DNA of 64,000 nucleotides from Rhodospirillales bacterium (GTDB taxonomy: Bacteria; Pseudomonadota; Alphaproteobacteria; Acetobacterales; Acetobacteraceae). The translations under genes were made by a program, and so were the position numbers. The stretch lies in the NCBI GenBank assembly GCA_025352665.1, contig JANXSM010000058.1, positions 37,619 through 101,618 of the forward strand. Direction: 5' to 3'. Positions within the stretch are counted from its first letter, which is position 1. Each line of letters begins with the position of its first letter. Below are positions 37,890-45,759 of the stretch, in pieces. The notes below the pieces were generated by a model. It was not told the DNA's origin. It did no database searches and saw only the letters and a list, made by a program, of their open reading frames with translations.

Positions 37890-38915
37890 ATGAAGCCTCG
37901 CATCTTCCTTGCTTTCGTGATGCCGTCTCTGGCTTTGATGGCGTTGTTCATCGTCGTGCCGCTGGTCAGCGTGTTCTGGCAGAGTTTCCAGAACACGCAG
38001 ACCTTGTTTCACGAGGTGGAGACTGAGAACTGTACGCCAGGTTTCCCGGCCGCGATCTGCACGACGGAGGCGAGATCGGTGCCGCTGCCCGGGCCAGACG
38101 GCAAGCCGCAGAGCCAGACGGTGTTCGTGGGCCTGGGCAACTACCGAGCGCTGCTGCATTCGGATCAGGTGGCCGCCGCTTTCGCCCCCGGCGGCATGGG
38201 TCTTTCCGTCTTTGCCACCATCGATTCCTATCGCGCCCTGCAATTCACGCTGATGTTCACCTTCGTGACCCTGCCGCTGGTCATCGTCGTCGGCCTGGCA
38301 CTCGCCTTGGCGCTGAATGGCGTGACCCAAATGGTGCGCGGGCCGGTGATTTTCGTCTCGTTGCTGCCCTTCATCATCACCCCCGTCATCGGAGCACTTT
38401 CGGTACGCTGGCTGTTCGCCAGCGACGGCATTCTGACCGCAGCGCTCGCGCATCTCGCAGGCCATCCGGTATCGCTGTTGTCGCAGGCCTGGACACTGGA
38501 AATCCTGATGATCCTGTTCAACGTGTGGCACACCGCACCCTTCGCCTTCCTGATCTTCTACGCCGGGCTGCAAAGCCTCAATCAAGACACGATGGATGCC
38601 GCAACCGTCGATGGCGCCTCGCGCGTCGCGCGGCTGCGTGCGGTGGTGCTGCCACATCTCATGCCGCTCATCATCTTCGTGGCCCTGATCCATTTGATGG
38701 ACAGCTACCGCGTGTTCGACGAGATCGTTGGATTCTCCAGCCAGGCGCATGTGATTTCGCTGCAGTGGTTGACCTTCGATCTGCTGACTCCAGACAATTC
38801 CGGCAACCGCGCGATCGGCCGCGCCTCGGCGTCCTCGATGCTCACCATGGTCGGCATCGTCATTCTGCTCGTGCCGCTCATCCGGCACACCTGGCGCGAA
38901 CATCGGCGCGGGTGA
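37890..38915 (+). CDS. ABC transporter permease, MalF-like
   Basis: A 341-residue inner-membrane permease. The first helix is ALMALFIVVPLVSVFWQSF; a long periplasmic segment of about 90 residues with two Cys (TENCTPGFPAAICTTEA) precedes the core. The core contains TLMFTFVTLPLVIVVGLALALALNG and the coupling EAA loop MDAATVDGASRVARLRAVVLPHLMP that docks on the ATPase. Length exceeds the common 290-300 residues because of the periplasmic loop. It forms a heterodimeric pore with the next gene product. It starts 15 bases after the binding-protein gene. Confidence 0.92.
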   Translation: MKPRIFLAFVMPSLALMALFIVVPLVSVFWQSFQNTQTLFHEVETENCTPGFPAAICTTEARSVPLPGPDGKPQSQTVFVGLGNYRALLHSDQVAAAFAPGGMGLSVFATIDSYRALQFTLMFTFVTLPLVIVVGLALALALNGVTQMVRGPVIFVSLLPFIITPVIGALSVRWLFASDGILTAALAHLAGHPVSLLSQAWTLEILMILFNVWHTAPFAFLIFYAGLQSLNQDTMDAATVDGASRVARLRAVVLPHLMPLIIFVALIHLMDSYRVFDEIVGFSSQAHVISLQWLTFDLLTPDNSGNRAIGRASASSMLTMVGIVILLVPLIRHTWREHRRG

Positions 38916-38920
38916 GCACC

Positions 38921-40132
38921 ATGGAACCAACACGCGCCTCCCGCCCGCCGCTGACCCTGCGCCTGACCACGATCGGCTTTCTGGCGGTGTGGATGGTGGT
39001 CGCGGCGTTTCCACTGGCGTGGGTCGCCATCATGTCCTTCAAGCTGCCACTGGATGCGTTCTCCGGCGCACCGCTGACGGTGATCTTTGGCCCGGCCACC
39101 CTGCGGGCCGGGCTGGGGCTCAGCCTGCTCGATATCGTGCTCTACGCGGTGGCACTGGTGGCGGCGTGGCGCGTGGGCGCCAGGCGGGCCGCGCGCCTGG
39201 CAGGCACGCTGGCGCCGGGGGGAGTGCGGCCGCTCGGCTGGTGCCTTGTCGGCTTTCTTTATGCGTTGGGCGCCATCGTTGTGTTCGGGGCGCTGTTGCC
39301 GGCGGTGTTGCGCGGGCTCGATGCGGCATTGTCTGCCGTGCCGGTGCTGGATGCGTTGGCGGTGCCGTTCATCGGCGCCACCGGCGAGCATTACCGGGCC
39401 GTATGGGTGGGCCATGAATTCTATCGCAACTTCATCAACTCGCTGATCGTGACGGCAGGTGTCGTCACCATCTCGCTCTCGGTCGGCACGCTGGCCGGTT
39501 ATGCGCTGGCGCGCACCGGCTCGGCGCTGGCGTTCTGGTTGCTCATCGGCGCCCTGGTGTTTCGCGCGCTACCACATTCGGTGTTGGTGGCGGGCTATCT
39601 GCCCGCCTTCATCGGCAGCCGAGACTGGTTGCAGCCGGCGTGGGATGCGCCGATCATCGGATCGCTGTTGCATCTCGTGGCGGACGTGCCGCCCACCTTG
39701 TATGGCAAGCCCTGGGCGATCATCTTCGTGCTTGTCTCCATCAACCAGCCTTTCACCATCTGGATGCTGCGCTCGTTCTTTCGCGGGGTGCCGGCGGAAC
39801 TCGATGAGGCGGCGCGCGTGGACGGGTGTTCGCATCTGGAGGCGTTCTACCGGGTGATCATGCCGGTGATGTGGCCTGGCGTTGTCACCGCTGGCCTGTT
39901 CAGCTTTCTGCTGGCCTATAATGACTATTTGGTGTGCGCCCTGCTGCTCGATGCGCAGTCGCAGACCATGGTGCCCGCGATCACCGGCTTCTTTAATCGC
40001 GAGACCACCTCCACCGACCAGATCGAGGCGGTGGCGGCGGCCGTCTCCATCACGGCGCCGCTGTTTCTTCTCGTGATGGTGTTCCAACGCCAGATCGTGT
40101 CCGGACTGACCTCCGGCGCAGTGAAAGGATAG
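38921..40132 (+). CDS. ABC transporter permease, MalG-like, with a large insertion
   Basis: A 403-residue permease, about 120 longer than typical MalG homologues. Residues 1-60 are the normal first helix and SFKLPLDAFSGAPLTVIFGPAT; the family normally continues directly with a LENYRAVW-like motif. Here some 90 residues (about 61-150) containing two extra hydrophobic segments intervene before EHYRAVWVGHEFYRNFINSLIV resumes. The rest is standard, with the EAA loop DEAARVDGCSHLEAFYRVIMPVMWPG. The insertion is in frame and has the same base composition, so it is not an assembly artefact on its face. GTG 38912, overlapping the upstream stop (GTGA), is an alternative start adding three residues. 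Confidence 0.9.
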   Translation: MEPTRASRPPLTLRLTTIGFLAVWMVVAAFPLAWVAIMSFKLPLDAFSGAPLTVIFGPATLRAGLGLSLLDIVLYAVALVAAWRVGARRAARLAGTLAPGGVRPLGWCLVGFLYALGAIVVFGALLPAVLRGLDAALSAVPVLDALAVPFIGATGEHYRAVWVGHEFYRNFINSLIVTAGVVTISLSVGTLAGYALARTGSALAFWLLIGALVFRALPHSVLVAGYLPAFIGSRDWLQPAWDAPIIGSLLHLVADVPPTLYGKPWAIIFVLVSINQPFTIWMLRSFFRGVPAELDEAARVDGCSHLEAFYRVIMPVMWPGVVTAGLFSFLLAYNDYLVCALLLDAQSQTMVPAITGFFNRETTSTDQIEAVAAAVSITAPLFLLVMVFQRQIVSGLTSGAVKG

Positions 40133-40136
40133 TCAG

Positions 40137-40670
40137 ATGAAGGGATCGCGGCCGGAGCAGGCGGTTTTGACCAAACACAACGACCGCACCAAGACCGAGG
40201 CGACGCGCAAGGTGGTGGAAGCCATGGTCGATGGCCTGAACGATCACGTCATCGATGGGATCGGTGCATTCTTCGCACCGGATTTTCGCTGGTTTGGCAA
40301 CGCCGGCTGCGGCACCAAGCAAGGCCTGCGTGAATTTCAGGACAATTGGCAACGCCCGTTCCAGGCAGCCTTCTCTGACAAGGTCTGCGTGGACGAGGTG
40401 CGACTGGCGGAAGGCGAATGGATGGCAGCCTTCGGTCGCCAGGAGGCGACGCATTGCGGTGAATTCATGGGCATCGCGCCCACCGGCAAGCGAGTCGAGA
40501 TCCGCTACATGGATTTCTGGAAGGTGGTGGACGGCAAGATCGTCGATAATTACGTGATGGTCGACTTTCCCCATGTCATGCGCCAGTTGGGGACGGACCC
40601 CTTTCAAGCTCGCGGTTGGGAGGAATATGACATGGGCCGCAAAACGCCTCCGAAACCGGTTTCTGGATAG
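40137..40670 (+). CDS. SnoaL-like (ester cyclase-type) protein
   Basis: A 177-residue single SnoaL-like domain, starting four bases after the permease stop. The core reads ATRKVVEAMVDGLNDHVIDGIGAFFAPDFRWFGNAGCGTKQGLREFQDNWQRPFQAAFSDK, then GEFMGIAPTGKRVEIRYMDFWKVVDGKIVDNYVMVDFPHVMRQLG. The GxxPTGKxVxxRxMDFxxxxxGKIxxxxxxxDxxxxxRQ pattern is the polyketide-cyclase/SnoaL signature with the catalytic-type acidic residue region. The same C-terminal pattern is repeated in the second domain of the protein at 41712 (GTGPTGRDVTMRVMDFYY). It is placed inside the transporter operon, supporting action on the imported compound. Confidence 0.87.
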   Translation: MKGSRPEQAVLTKHNDRTKTEATRKVVEAMVDGLNDHVIDGIGAFFAPDFRWFGNAGCGTKQGLREFQDNWQRPFQAAFSDKVCVDEVRLAEGEWMAAFGRQEATHCGEFMGIAPTGKRVEIRYMDFWKVVDGKIVDNYVMVDFPHVMRQLGTDPFQARGWEEYDMGRKTPPKPVSG

Positions 40671-40676
40671 ATCACC

Positions 40677-41702
40677 ATGGCTTCCTCCATCGATGTCGCG
40701 CGGCTGGCTGGTGTGAGCCAATCTGCCGTCAGCCGTGTGTTCACCCCCGGTGCCTCGGTTTCGGATCGCATGCGCGAGAAGGTGCTGGCCACGGCGCGTG
40801 CGCTCAACTACCGGCCGAACTTCGTTGCCCGTTCGCTCACCACTGGGCGCAGCCGCATCATCGGGCTGGTGGTGGCGTATCTGGACAACCAGTATTACCC
40901 GGTCGCCGTCGAACGGCTGACCAAGGCGCTGCAGGCGCGCGGCTATCACGTGATGATGTTCATGACGGAGCAAACCGCGACCAACATCGATGACGTGGTC
41001 TCGGGCATTCTGGATCATCAGGTGGACGGCATCGTCGTGGCCTCCGTCGCCATGTCCTCGAAACTGGCCGATCGCTGCACCGAGGCCGGCGTGCCAGTGG
41101 TGCTGTTCAACCGTATTCAGAGCGAGGACCGGTTCTCCTCCGTCATTTCCGACAATTTCGGCGGTGGCCGGCTGCTGGCACGGTTTCTGGTGGAAGGCGG
41201 CCACCAGCGCATCGGCTATCTCGCCGGCTGGGAAGGGGCTTCCACCCAGCGCGACCGTGAGGCGGGGTTTCGCGCAGGCCTTGCCGCCGCCGGGCGCGGG
41301 CTGTTTGCCTGGGAATGCGGCAACTACACCTTCTCGGTCGCCGAGGCTGCAACGCGGCGCATGTTCGCAGCAGATCGCGAACATCCTGACGCCATCTTCG
41401 TCTGCAACGACCATATGGCCATCGCTGCCATGGATGTGCTGCGCCACGAGCAGGGATTGCGCGTGCCGGAGGATGTCTCGGTTGTTTCGTATGACGACGT
41501 GCCCCAGGCGGCGTGGCGTTCCTATGGACTGACCAGCCTGCGCCAGCCGACCGACAGCATGGTGGCCGCCACCGTCGATGCGCTGATGGCCCGCATCGAG
41601 GGAAGCGAGACGGATCCGCGCCGTATCAGCCTGCCAGGCGAGCTTATCGTCCGCACGTCCGCCCGCATACCCGCGGGCTGGGATGCTCCAACCCAGAGCT
41701 AG
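40677..41702 (+). CDS. LacI-family transcriptional regulator
   Basis: A 341-residue repressor-type protein. The N-terminal helix-turn-helix is SIDVARLAGVSQSAVSRVF (residues 4-22), followed by the hinge helix NYRPNFVARSLTTGRS (central-CG operator recognition by the hinge Leu/Ala region is typical). The periplasmic-binding-protein-like effector domain spans about 60-335, with IIGLVVAYLDNQYYPVAVERL, DGIVVASVAMSS, GGHQRIGYLAGWEGASTQRDREAGFRAGL and FVCNDHMAIAAMDVL. It probably represses the locus through the two 16-bp sites at 34433 and 35554 and is released by the imported ligand or a product. Confidence 0.93.
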   Translation: MASSIDVARLAGVSQSAVSRVFTPGASVSDRMREKVLATARALNYRPNFVARSLTTGRSRIIGLVVAYLDNQYYPVAVERLTKALQARGYHVMMFMTEQTATNIDDVVSGILDHQVDGIVVASVAMSSKLADRCTEAGVPVVLFNRIQSEDRFSSVISDNFGGGRLLARFLVEGGHQRIGYLAGWEGASTQRDREAGFRAGLAAAGRGLFAWECGNYTFSVAEAATRRMFAADREHPDAIFVCNDHMAIAAMDVLRHEQGLRVPEDVSVVSYDDVPQAAWRSYGLTSLRQPTDSMVAATVDALMARIEGSETDPRRISLPGELIVRTSARIPAGWDAPTQS

Positions 41703-41711
41703 GAATCCGCC

Positions 41712-42749
41712 ATGCCGCCGATTGCGATCGCCAACAAGATATTCGTGATGAACGCCATGGCCGCGATCGCCGAGGCGAAGCCGGGCACACTCTGTGCGGC
41801 GTTGGACGCGGCCTATCATCCGGACGCCGAATGGCGTGGCTCCCACCCGATGAACGAGATGGCCGGCGTGGCGGCGATCGCGGCCAAAGTCTGGCAGCCG
41901 CTGCATGACGCGTTTCCGGATCTGGAACGGCGCGATCTGATCGTGGCCGCCGGGAGCTATGGGAACGCGGATTACGTCGCAACCGTCGGCCATTACTGCG
42001 GCACGTTCCGCAGGGATTGGCTGACCATTCCCGCCACTGGACGGCCGATCTATCTGCGCTCCGGCGAGGTGCATCGGGTGGCTGCCGGCCGCATCGTGCA
42101 GAGCACCGTGCTGATCGATGTGCTGGATGTTATCCGCCAGGCAGGGTTTTGGCCGATCGCGCCCAGCCTCGGCACCGAGGGGCGCTGGCCTGGCCCGATT
42201 GGGCCAGGTGGCATTGAATTCACGCCGTCAGATGCTGCTCACTCGGCTGCGAGCCTCGCCCAGACGCTGGCCATGCACAAAACGATCGGCGATTACGACG
42301 ATGCAGCGGGGCGCGGGCGCGAAGGGCTGCTGGCCATGGCGCAGAAAGATCATTGGCATAACAAAATGATGTGGTACGGCCCCAGTGGCATCGGCACGGC
42401 GCGCGGCCTGCAGGGGTATGTGGATTATCATCAGCTGCCGTTCCGCGTGGCGTTTCCCGACCGCCGTGGCGGCAACCATTATATCCGCATCGGCGACGGC
42501 TCGCTGTCCGTGACCGGCGGCTGGCCCAGCGTGCGGGCACGGCATCTGGGGGGCAATTTCTGTGGCACCGGCCCCACGGGGCGCGATGTGACCATGCGGG
42601 TGATGGACTTCTATTACCACCACGAGGGGCTGATCCGGGAGAACTGGGTGCCGATCGACATCATCGACTTGCTGCGTCAGATGGATGTGGATGTGTTCGC
42701 GCGCATGCAGAGCCTGTTCCGTCGCGGGGGCGCGCGGGATGACGTCTGA
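41712..42749 (+). CDS. Two-domain SnoaL-like (NTF2-fold) protein
   Basis: A 345-residue protein with two SnoaL-like domains (about 15-150 and 190-335), the third such protein of the locus. Domain 1 has DAAYHPDAEWRGSHPMNEMAGVAAIAAKVWQPLHDAFPDLERRDLIVAAG; domain 2 has DHWHNKMMWYGPSGIGTARGLQGYVDYHQLPFRVAFPDRRGGNHYIRIGDG and PTGRDVTMRVMDFYYHHEGLIRENWVPIDIIDLLRQM. It follows the LacI gene by nine bases and ends the operon. The last four codons and stop (R-D-D-V-TGA) coincide with 18 bases of the dispersed hairpin repeat, so the C terminus may have been reset by that element. Confidence 0.85.
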   Translation: MPPIAIANKIFVMNAMAAIAEAKPGTLCAALDAAYHPDAEWRGSHPMNEMAGVAAIAAKVWQPLHDAFPDLERRDLIVAAGSYGNADYVATVGHYCGTFRRDWLTIPATGRPIYLRSGEVHRVAAGRIVQSTVLIDVLDVIRQAGFWPIAPSLGTEGRWPGPIGPGGIEFTPSDAAHSAASLAQTLAMHKTIGDYDDAAGRGREGLLAMAQKDHWHNKMMWYGPSGIGTARGLQGYVDYHQLPFRVAFPDRRGGNHYIRIGDGSLSVTGGWPSVRARHLGGNFCGTGPTGRDVTMRVMDFYYHHEGLIRENWVPIDIIDLLRQMDVDVFARMQSLFRRGGARDDV

Positions 42750-42800
42750 TACCAACCCGCCTTGATGCTGACTCTTCCAGTATCAAGGCGGGTTGGTATC
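42748..42800. terminator. Perfect 19-bp hairpin between convergent genes
   Basis: Bases 42748-42766 and 42782-42800 are perfect inverted complements (GATACCAACCCGCCTTGAT and its complement) around a 15-nt loop. It begins on the stop codon of the SnoaL gene and precedes the 3' end of the minus-strand binding-protein gene. There is no clear T-tract, but the position suits a bidirectional terminator. Confidence 0.75.
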
Positions 42801-42840
42801 GCGCGCCGGCTATCTCGGCGCGCAATCTCGCCTGGCTTTT

Positions 42841-43707
42841 TTACTCTCCGGCCGGTGTGAGCAATCCGGCGGGGAACACGGCGTTGGGCCAGGCCGGAAG
42901 GGCCAGCGGCGAGCCGATACCGAGGTTTTTTTCACGCATCGCGGCATAGGCGGGGCTGGCCACAAGGTTGCGCAATGCCCAGCCGATCTGGCTGGCCCAG
43001 GCGGCGTCCGTTGCGGGGGTGGCGGCCATGATCGTCACAAGCGCCAGCGGTTCGCCGAGAATGCGGCTTTGCATGGCGTTGATGCCGTGTTGCAGGCGCA
43101 TCACCGCGAGGTCGGTGGTGGTGCCGACGGCAGCGTCGCAGCGGCCGACGTTGTAGGCGTCGAGCAGTTCGACATCCTCGCTGAATGCTTGGCGCACGAT
43201 TGGCGGCGTGGCGTTCGCAAAGCGCGCCTCAAGGGCGCGTTGCCCGGGGCTGCCGATCATGAGGCAGACCACGCCGCCGGCGAGATCGGCCGGCTTTTGG
43301 GCGGGGCCGTGGGCTGGGACCATCAGCGTGATCGGGTCGATGAACACGGTGGGGCCTGGGATCAGGCTTTGTGTCAATGCGTGCTCGCTGGCCTCGAATC
43401 CGGTGAGGAACATCAGGTCGGCAGCACCTTGGGCGAGCGGGACGTAGTCGTTGTCCTCGTCGAGCAGGAGCATGCGGATTTTGGCGGTAGGGCCGGCGAC
43501 CGCGTGGGCGGTGGCTCGGCAGAGGTCGACCGCAAGGCCGATGTCATTGCCTGCGGGGGTTTCGGCGGCAAATCCTGGGCGCAGGCTGGCGGCGCAGGTG
43601 AGGGTGGCGGTTTTCTGCACCCGCTCCAGCACCGTTTCGGCTTTCACCTGGCCCGCTGTTGCGGACCAGGTGAGGCAGGCGAGGCTGAGTGCTGCGAGGA
43701 GCTTCAA
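42841..43707 (-). CDS. Periplasmic solute-binding protein-like (SBP family 3)
   Basis: A 288-residue protein. I start it at TTG 43707 (MKLLAALSLACLTWSATAGQVKA), which overlaps the upstream phospholipase-type gene stop as TTGA and gives a good signal peptide; no ATG is available in the N-terminal region. The mature part resembles polar-amino-acid-type binding proteins: TATLTCAASLRPGFAAETPAGNDIGLAVDLCRATAHAVAG, DYVPLAQGAADLMFLTG and YNVGRCDAAVGTTTDLAVMR. Such proteins also occur as partners of periplasmic oxidoreductases. No permease or ATPase is adjacent, so it may be a periplasmic partner of the upstream enzyme and not part of an ABC importer. Confidence 0.8.
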   Translation of the reverse strand: MKLLAALSLACLTWSATAGQVKAETVLERVQKTATLTCAASLRPGFAAETPAGNDIGLAVDLCRATAHAVAGPTAKIRMLLLDEDNDYVPLAQGAADLMFLTGFEASEHALTQSLIPGPTVFIDPITLMVPAHGPAQKPADLAGGVVCLMIGSPGQRALEARFANATPPIVRQAFSEDVELLDAYNVGRCDAAVGTTTDLAVMRLQHGINAMQSRILGEPLALVTIMAATPATDAAWASQIGWALRNLVASPAYAAMREKNLGIGSPLALPAWPNAVFPAGLLTPAGE

Positions 43708-45728
43708 TTGTAGGCCGGCAGCGTGGAGGGCAGGGTGTTGAAATTCGCCGGCGGCGGGGCCTTGATGCCCTGGGCTTGGTCGGTTGGCGTCATGCCGATC
43801 GCAGCGCATCCCTTGCCCTGGTAGTGCGGCAGGGCTGCGACCACGGCGGGGTCGATCATGGCGTAGCTGGCGGGCAGCAAGGCGCGGGTGCCGGCGAGGC
43901 GGGCGGGGTCGAAGCCGGACAGCAGGTCGTCCGTCTCCGGTGTGTTGGTGTCGCGCGGTCCGAGATGGTGCTGCACGAAGCCGTTCGGGCCGTTGAACGA
44001 CGGATCCTCGCCCGACATCAGGGCCGCCTTTTCTTCCGGCAGGCTCGACAGCGCCGGCAGATCGAAGATGGCGTTGATGGTTTCGATGACGGCGTTGTGG
44101 TCGCCCTCGGCGTGGGAGACGACGTGGGCCCGGGCGAAGGGCGAGATCAGGATGAGCGGAATGCGCACGCCACGGGCAAGCGGCAGGCCGTCTGGTCCGT
44201 AGGACAGGATGCGCGGGGCCACGTGGTCGTAGAACCCGTCCGACTCGTCGTAGGTGATGACGATGGCGCTCTGGGCCCAAAGCTCCGGATTGCCCGCCAC
44301 GGCGTTGATGACATTGGCGGCCATGGCTTCGGAGATCATGTGGTCGGAATAGCCGGGGTGGTCGTCGTCGCCGTGCTTGGTGCGGGCGATGGCGGCTTTG
44401 TCGGCATCGGTGAGGGCTGCTGGGAAGTTGGCGTTCTGGATCGGCGGCGTCATGGCCGCAACGTTGCTGTAGCCACCGCGGATGTAGAACACGCCACCAT
44501 CTTTCGGCATGGCGCCTGCCTTCATGTCGGCGAAGAAGTCGCCCATGCCGCGCAGATTGCCGGCGAAGGCCGGGTTGTTGGCGATATAGCCGAAATACTG
44601 CGGCCCCTGGTGGTGGCTGACGTAGCCGACGTGGCTGGCCACACCGGCGGCTTCATAGGGCTCGTGGTTGTAGCCTTCCTGATACCAGCGCCAGTCGACC
44701 GGATTGCCGGCTCGCCCGGTGATGAAGGGAATATCCTGTTGGATGTCCGCCAGATCGGTGCCGGGCGCGCGGTCGGTTTTCAGCATTGCCTCGAGATCGC
44801 GGCCGGCCAGCGTGAGCGCCAGCGAGGCGTAGGTCTGGTTCACCGAAATATTGCCATCGGCGTAGCTTTCGGAGGGGCTGTCTGGCTGGCGGCCTTCCTT
44901 GGTGGCATCGTATTGCGAGCCCCAGAACGGCTGCGGGTCGTTCACCAGCGGCACGTTTTGCAGATTGCCCTTGTGGTTGCCCATGCTGGCGGGCTGCGGG
45001 GCAGAGCCGTGCTTGACCCACTGCGTCTCACCCGCCTGGCCCGCGATCATGGCGATGGCGTTAGGAGTCGAGGGCGTGTCCTCAGTGGCGAAAATATTGT
45101 CGAACAGGGCAAAGCGATTGGCGTAGTTCCAGAAGAATGGAATCGTGTCGCAATCGACATGGGCCATCACGAGCTGGGCGAACTGGTTGGCCATGGTGAT
45201 CGAGGCATCGTTGCCCTTCTTGGCCACGCGGGCGTAATCGGCGGCGGAGAACTGGTCCATGGTCGGCTTGCCGTCGACCACGTGCAGCTTGCGGGCCAGG
45301 CCGGTGTGGCTGTGATCGACGCTGTCGGCGACCGAGGCGTTCTCGTCCGGCCCGATGCGGAACGGGGTGGCGGTGTGGGTTGCGCCGCGGTCGTCGGTCC
45401 AGTTCTGGGTGAAGCCCGGGGTGTGGGCGGCATCGCGCGGGCCGCGGGCATCGGCGTAGAGTCCGTTGGCGCCGGGGAAGCTGCCGAACATGTGGTCGAA
45501 CGAGCGGTTCTCGTTGAACACGACGAAGACGTATTTCACCTTCTCATGCAGCAGGCGGATCTTTTCGTCTCGGCTGACGGCGGTTTCGGCGGAAAGGTCG
45601 GTGACATAAGGGGCGACGGCTGGGCCCGGGGCGGGCTGGGCGGTGACGAGGGGAGATGCGGTTTGGGCAAGCACTGGCTGGCTGCACAGGGCGGTGGCCA
45701 GCATCAGGCTGAATGCGCGTCGTAACAT
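43704..45728 (-). CDS. Phospholipase C/acid phosphatase-type phosphoesterase
   Basis: A 674-residue secreted enzyme of the non-specific phospholipase C/AcpA family. Signal peptide MLRRAFSLMLATALCSQPVLAQ; ATG 45728 is preceded by AGGGGA. Family blocks are YVFVVFNENRSFDHMFGSFPGANGL (metal-binding Glu-Asn and nucleophile region), HVDCDTIPFFWNYANRFALFDNIF, and ITYDESDGFYDHVAPR near the C-terminal third. The gene has a long insertion around 280-400 relative to short acid phosphatases. It probably releases phosphate or head groups from phospholipids or phosphoesters in the periplasm. Its end overlaps the binding-protein gene by four bases. Confidence 0.9.
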   Translation of the reverse strand: MLRRAFSLMLATALCSQPVLAQTASPLVTAQPAPGPAVAPYVTDLSAETAVSRDEKIRLLHEKVKYVFVVFNENRSFDHMFGSFPGANGLYADARGPRDAAHTPGFTQNWTDDRGATHTATPFRIGPDENASVADSVDHSHTGLARKLHVVDGKPTMDQFSAADYARVAKKGNDASITMANQFAQLVMAHVDCDTIPFFWNYANRFALFDNIFATEDTPSTPNAIAMIAGQAGETQWVKHGSAPQPASMGNHKGNLQNVPLVNDPQPFWGSQYDATKEGRQPDSPSESYADGNISVNQTYASLALTLAGRDLEAMLKTDRAPGTDLADIQQDIPFITGRAGNPVDWRWYQEGYNHEPYEAAGVASHVGYVSHHQGPQYFGYIANNPAFAGNLRGMGDFFADMKAGAMPKDGGVFYIRGGYSNVAAMTPPIQNANFPAALTDADKAAIARTKHGDDDHPGYSDHMISEAMAANVINAVAGNPELWAQSAIVITYDESDGFYDHVAPRILSYGPDGLPLARGVRIPLILISPFARAHVVSHAEGDHNAVIETINAIFDLPALSSLPEEKAALMSGEDPSFNGPNGFVQHHLGPRDTNTPETDDLLSGFDPARLAGTRALLPASYAMIDPAVVAALPHYQGKGCAAIGMTPTDQAQGIKAPPPANFNTLPSTLPAYN

Positions 45729-45759
45729 GGACGATCCCCTCATAATTTCGGTTTGTTCG

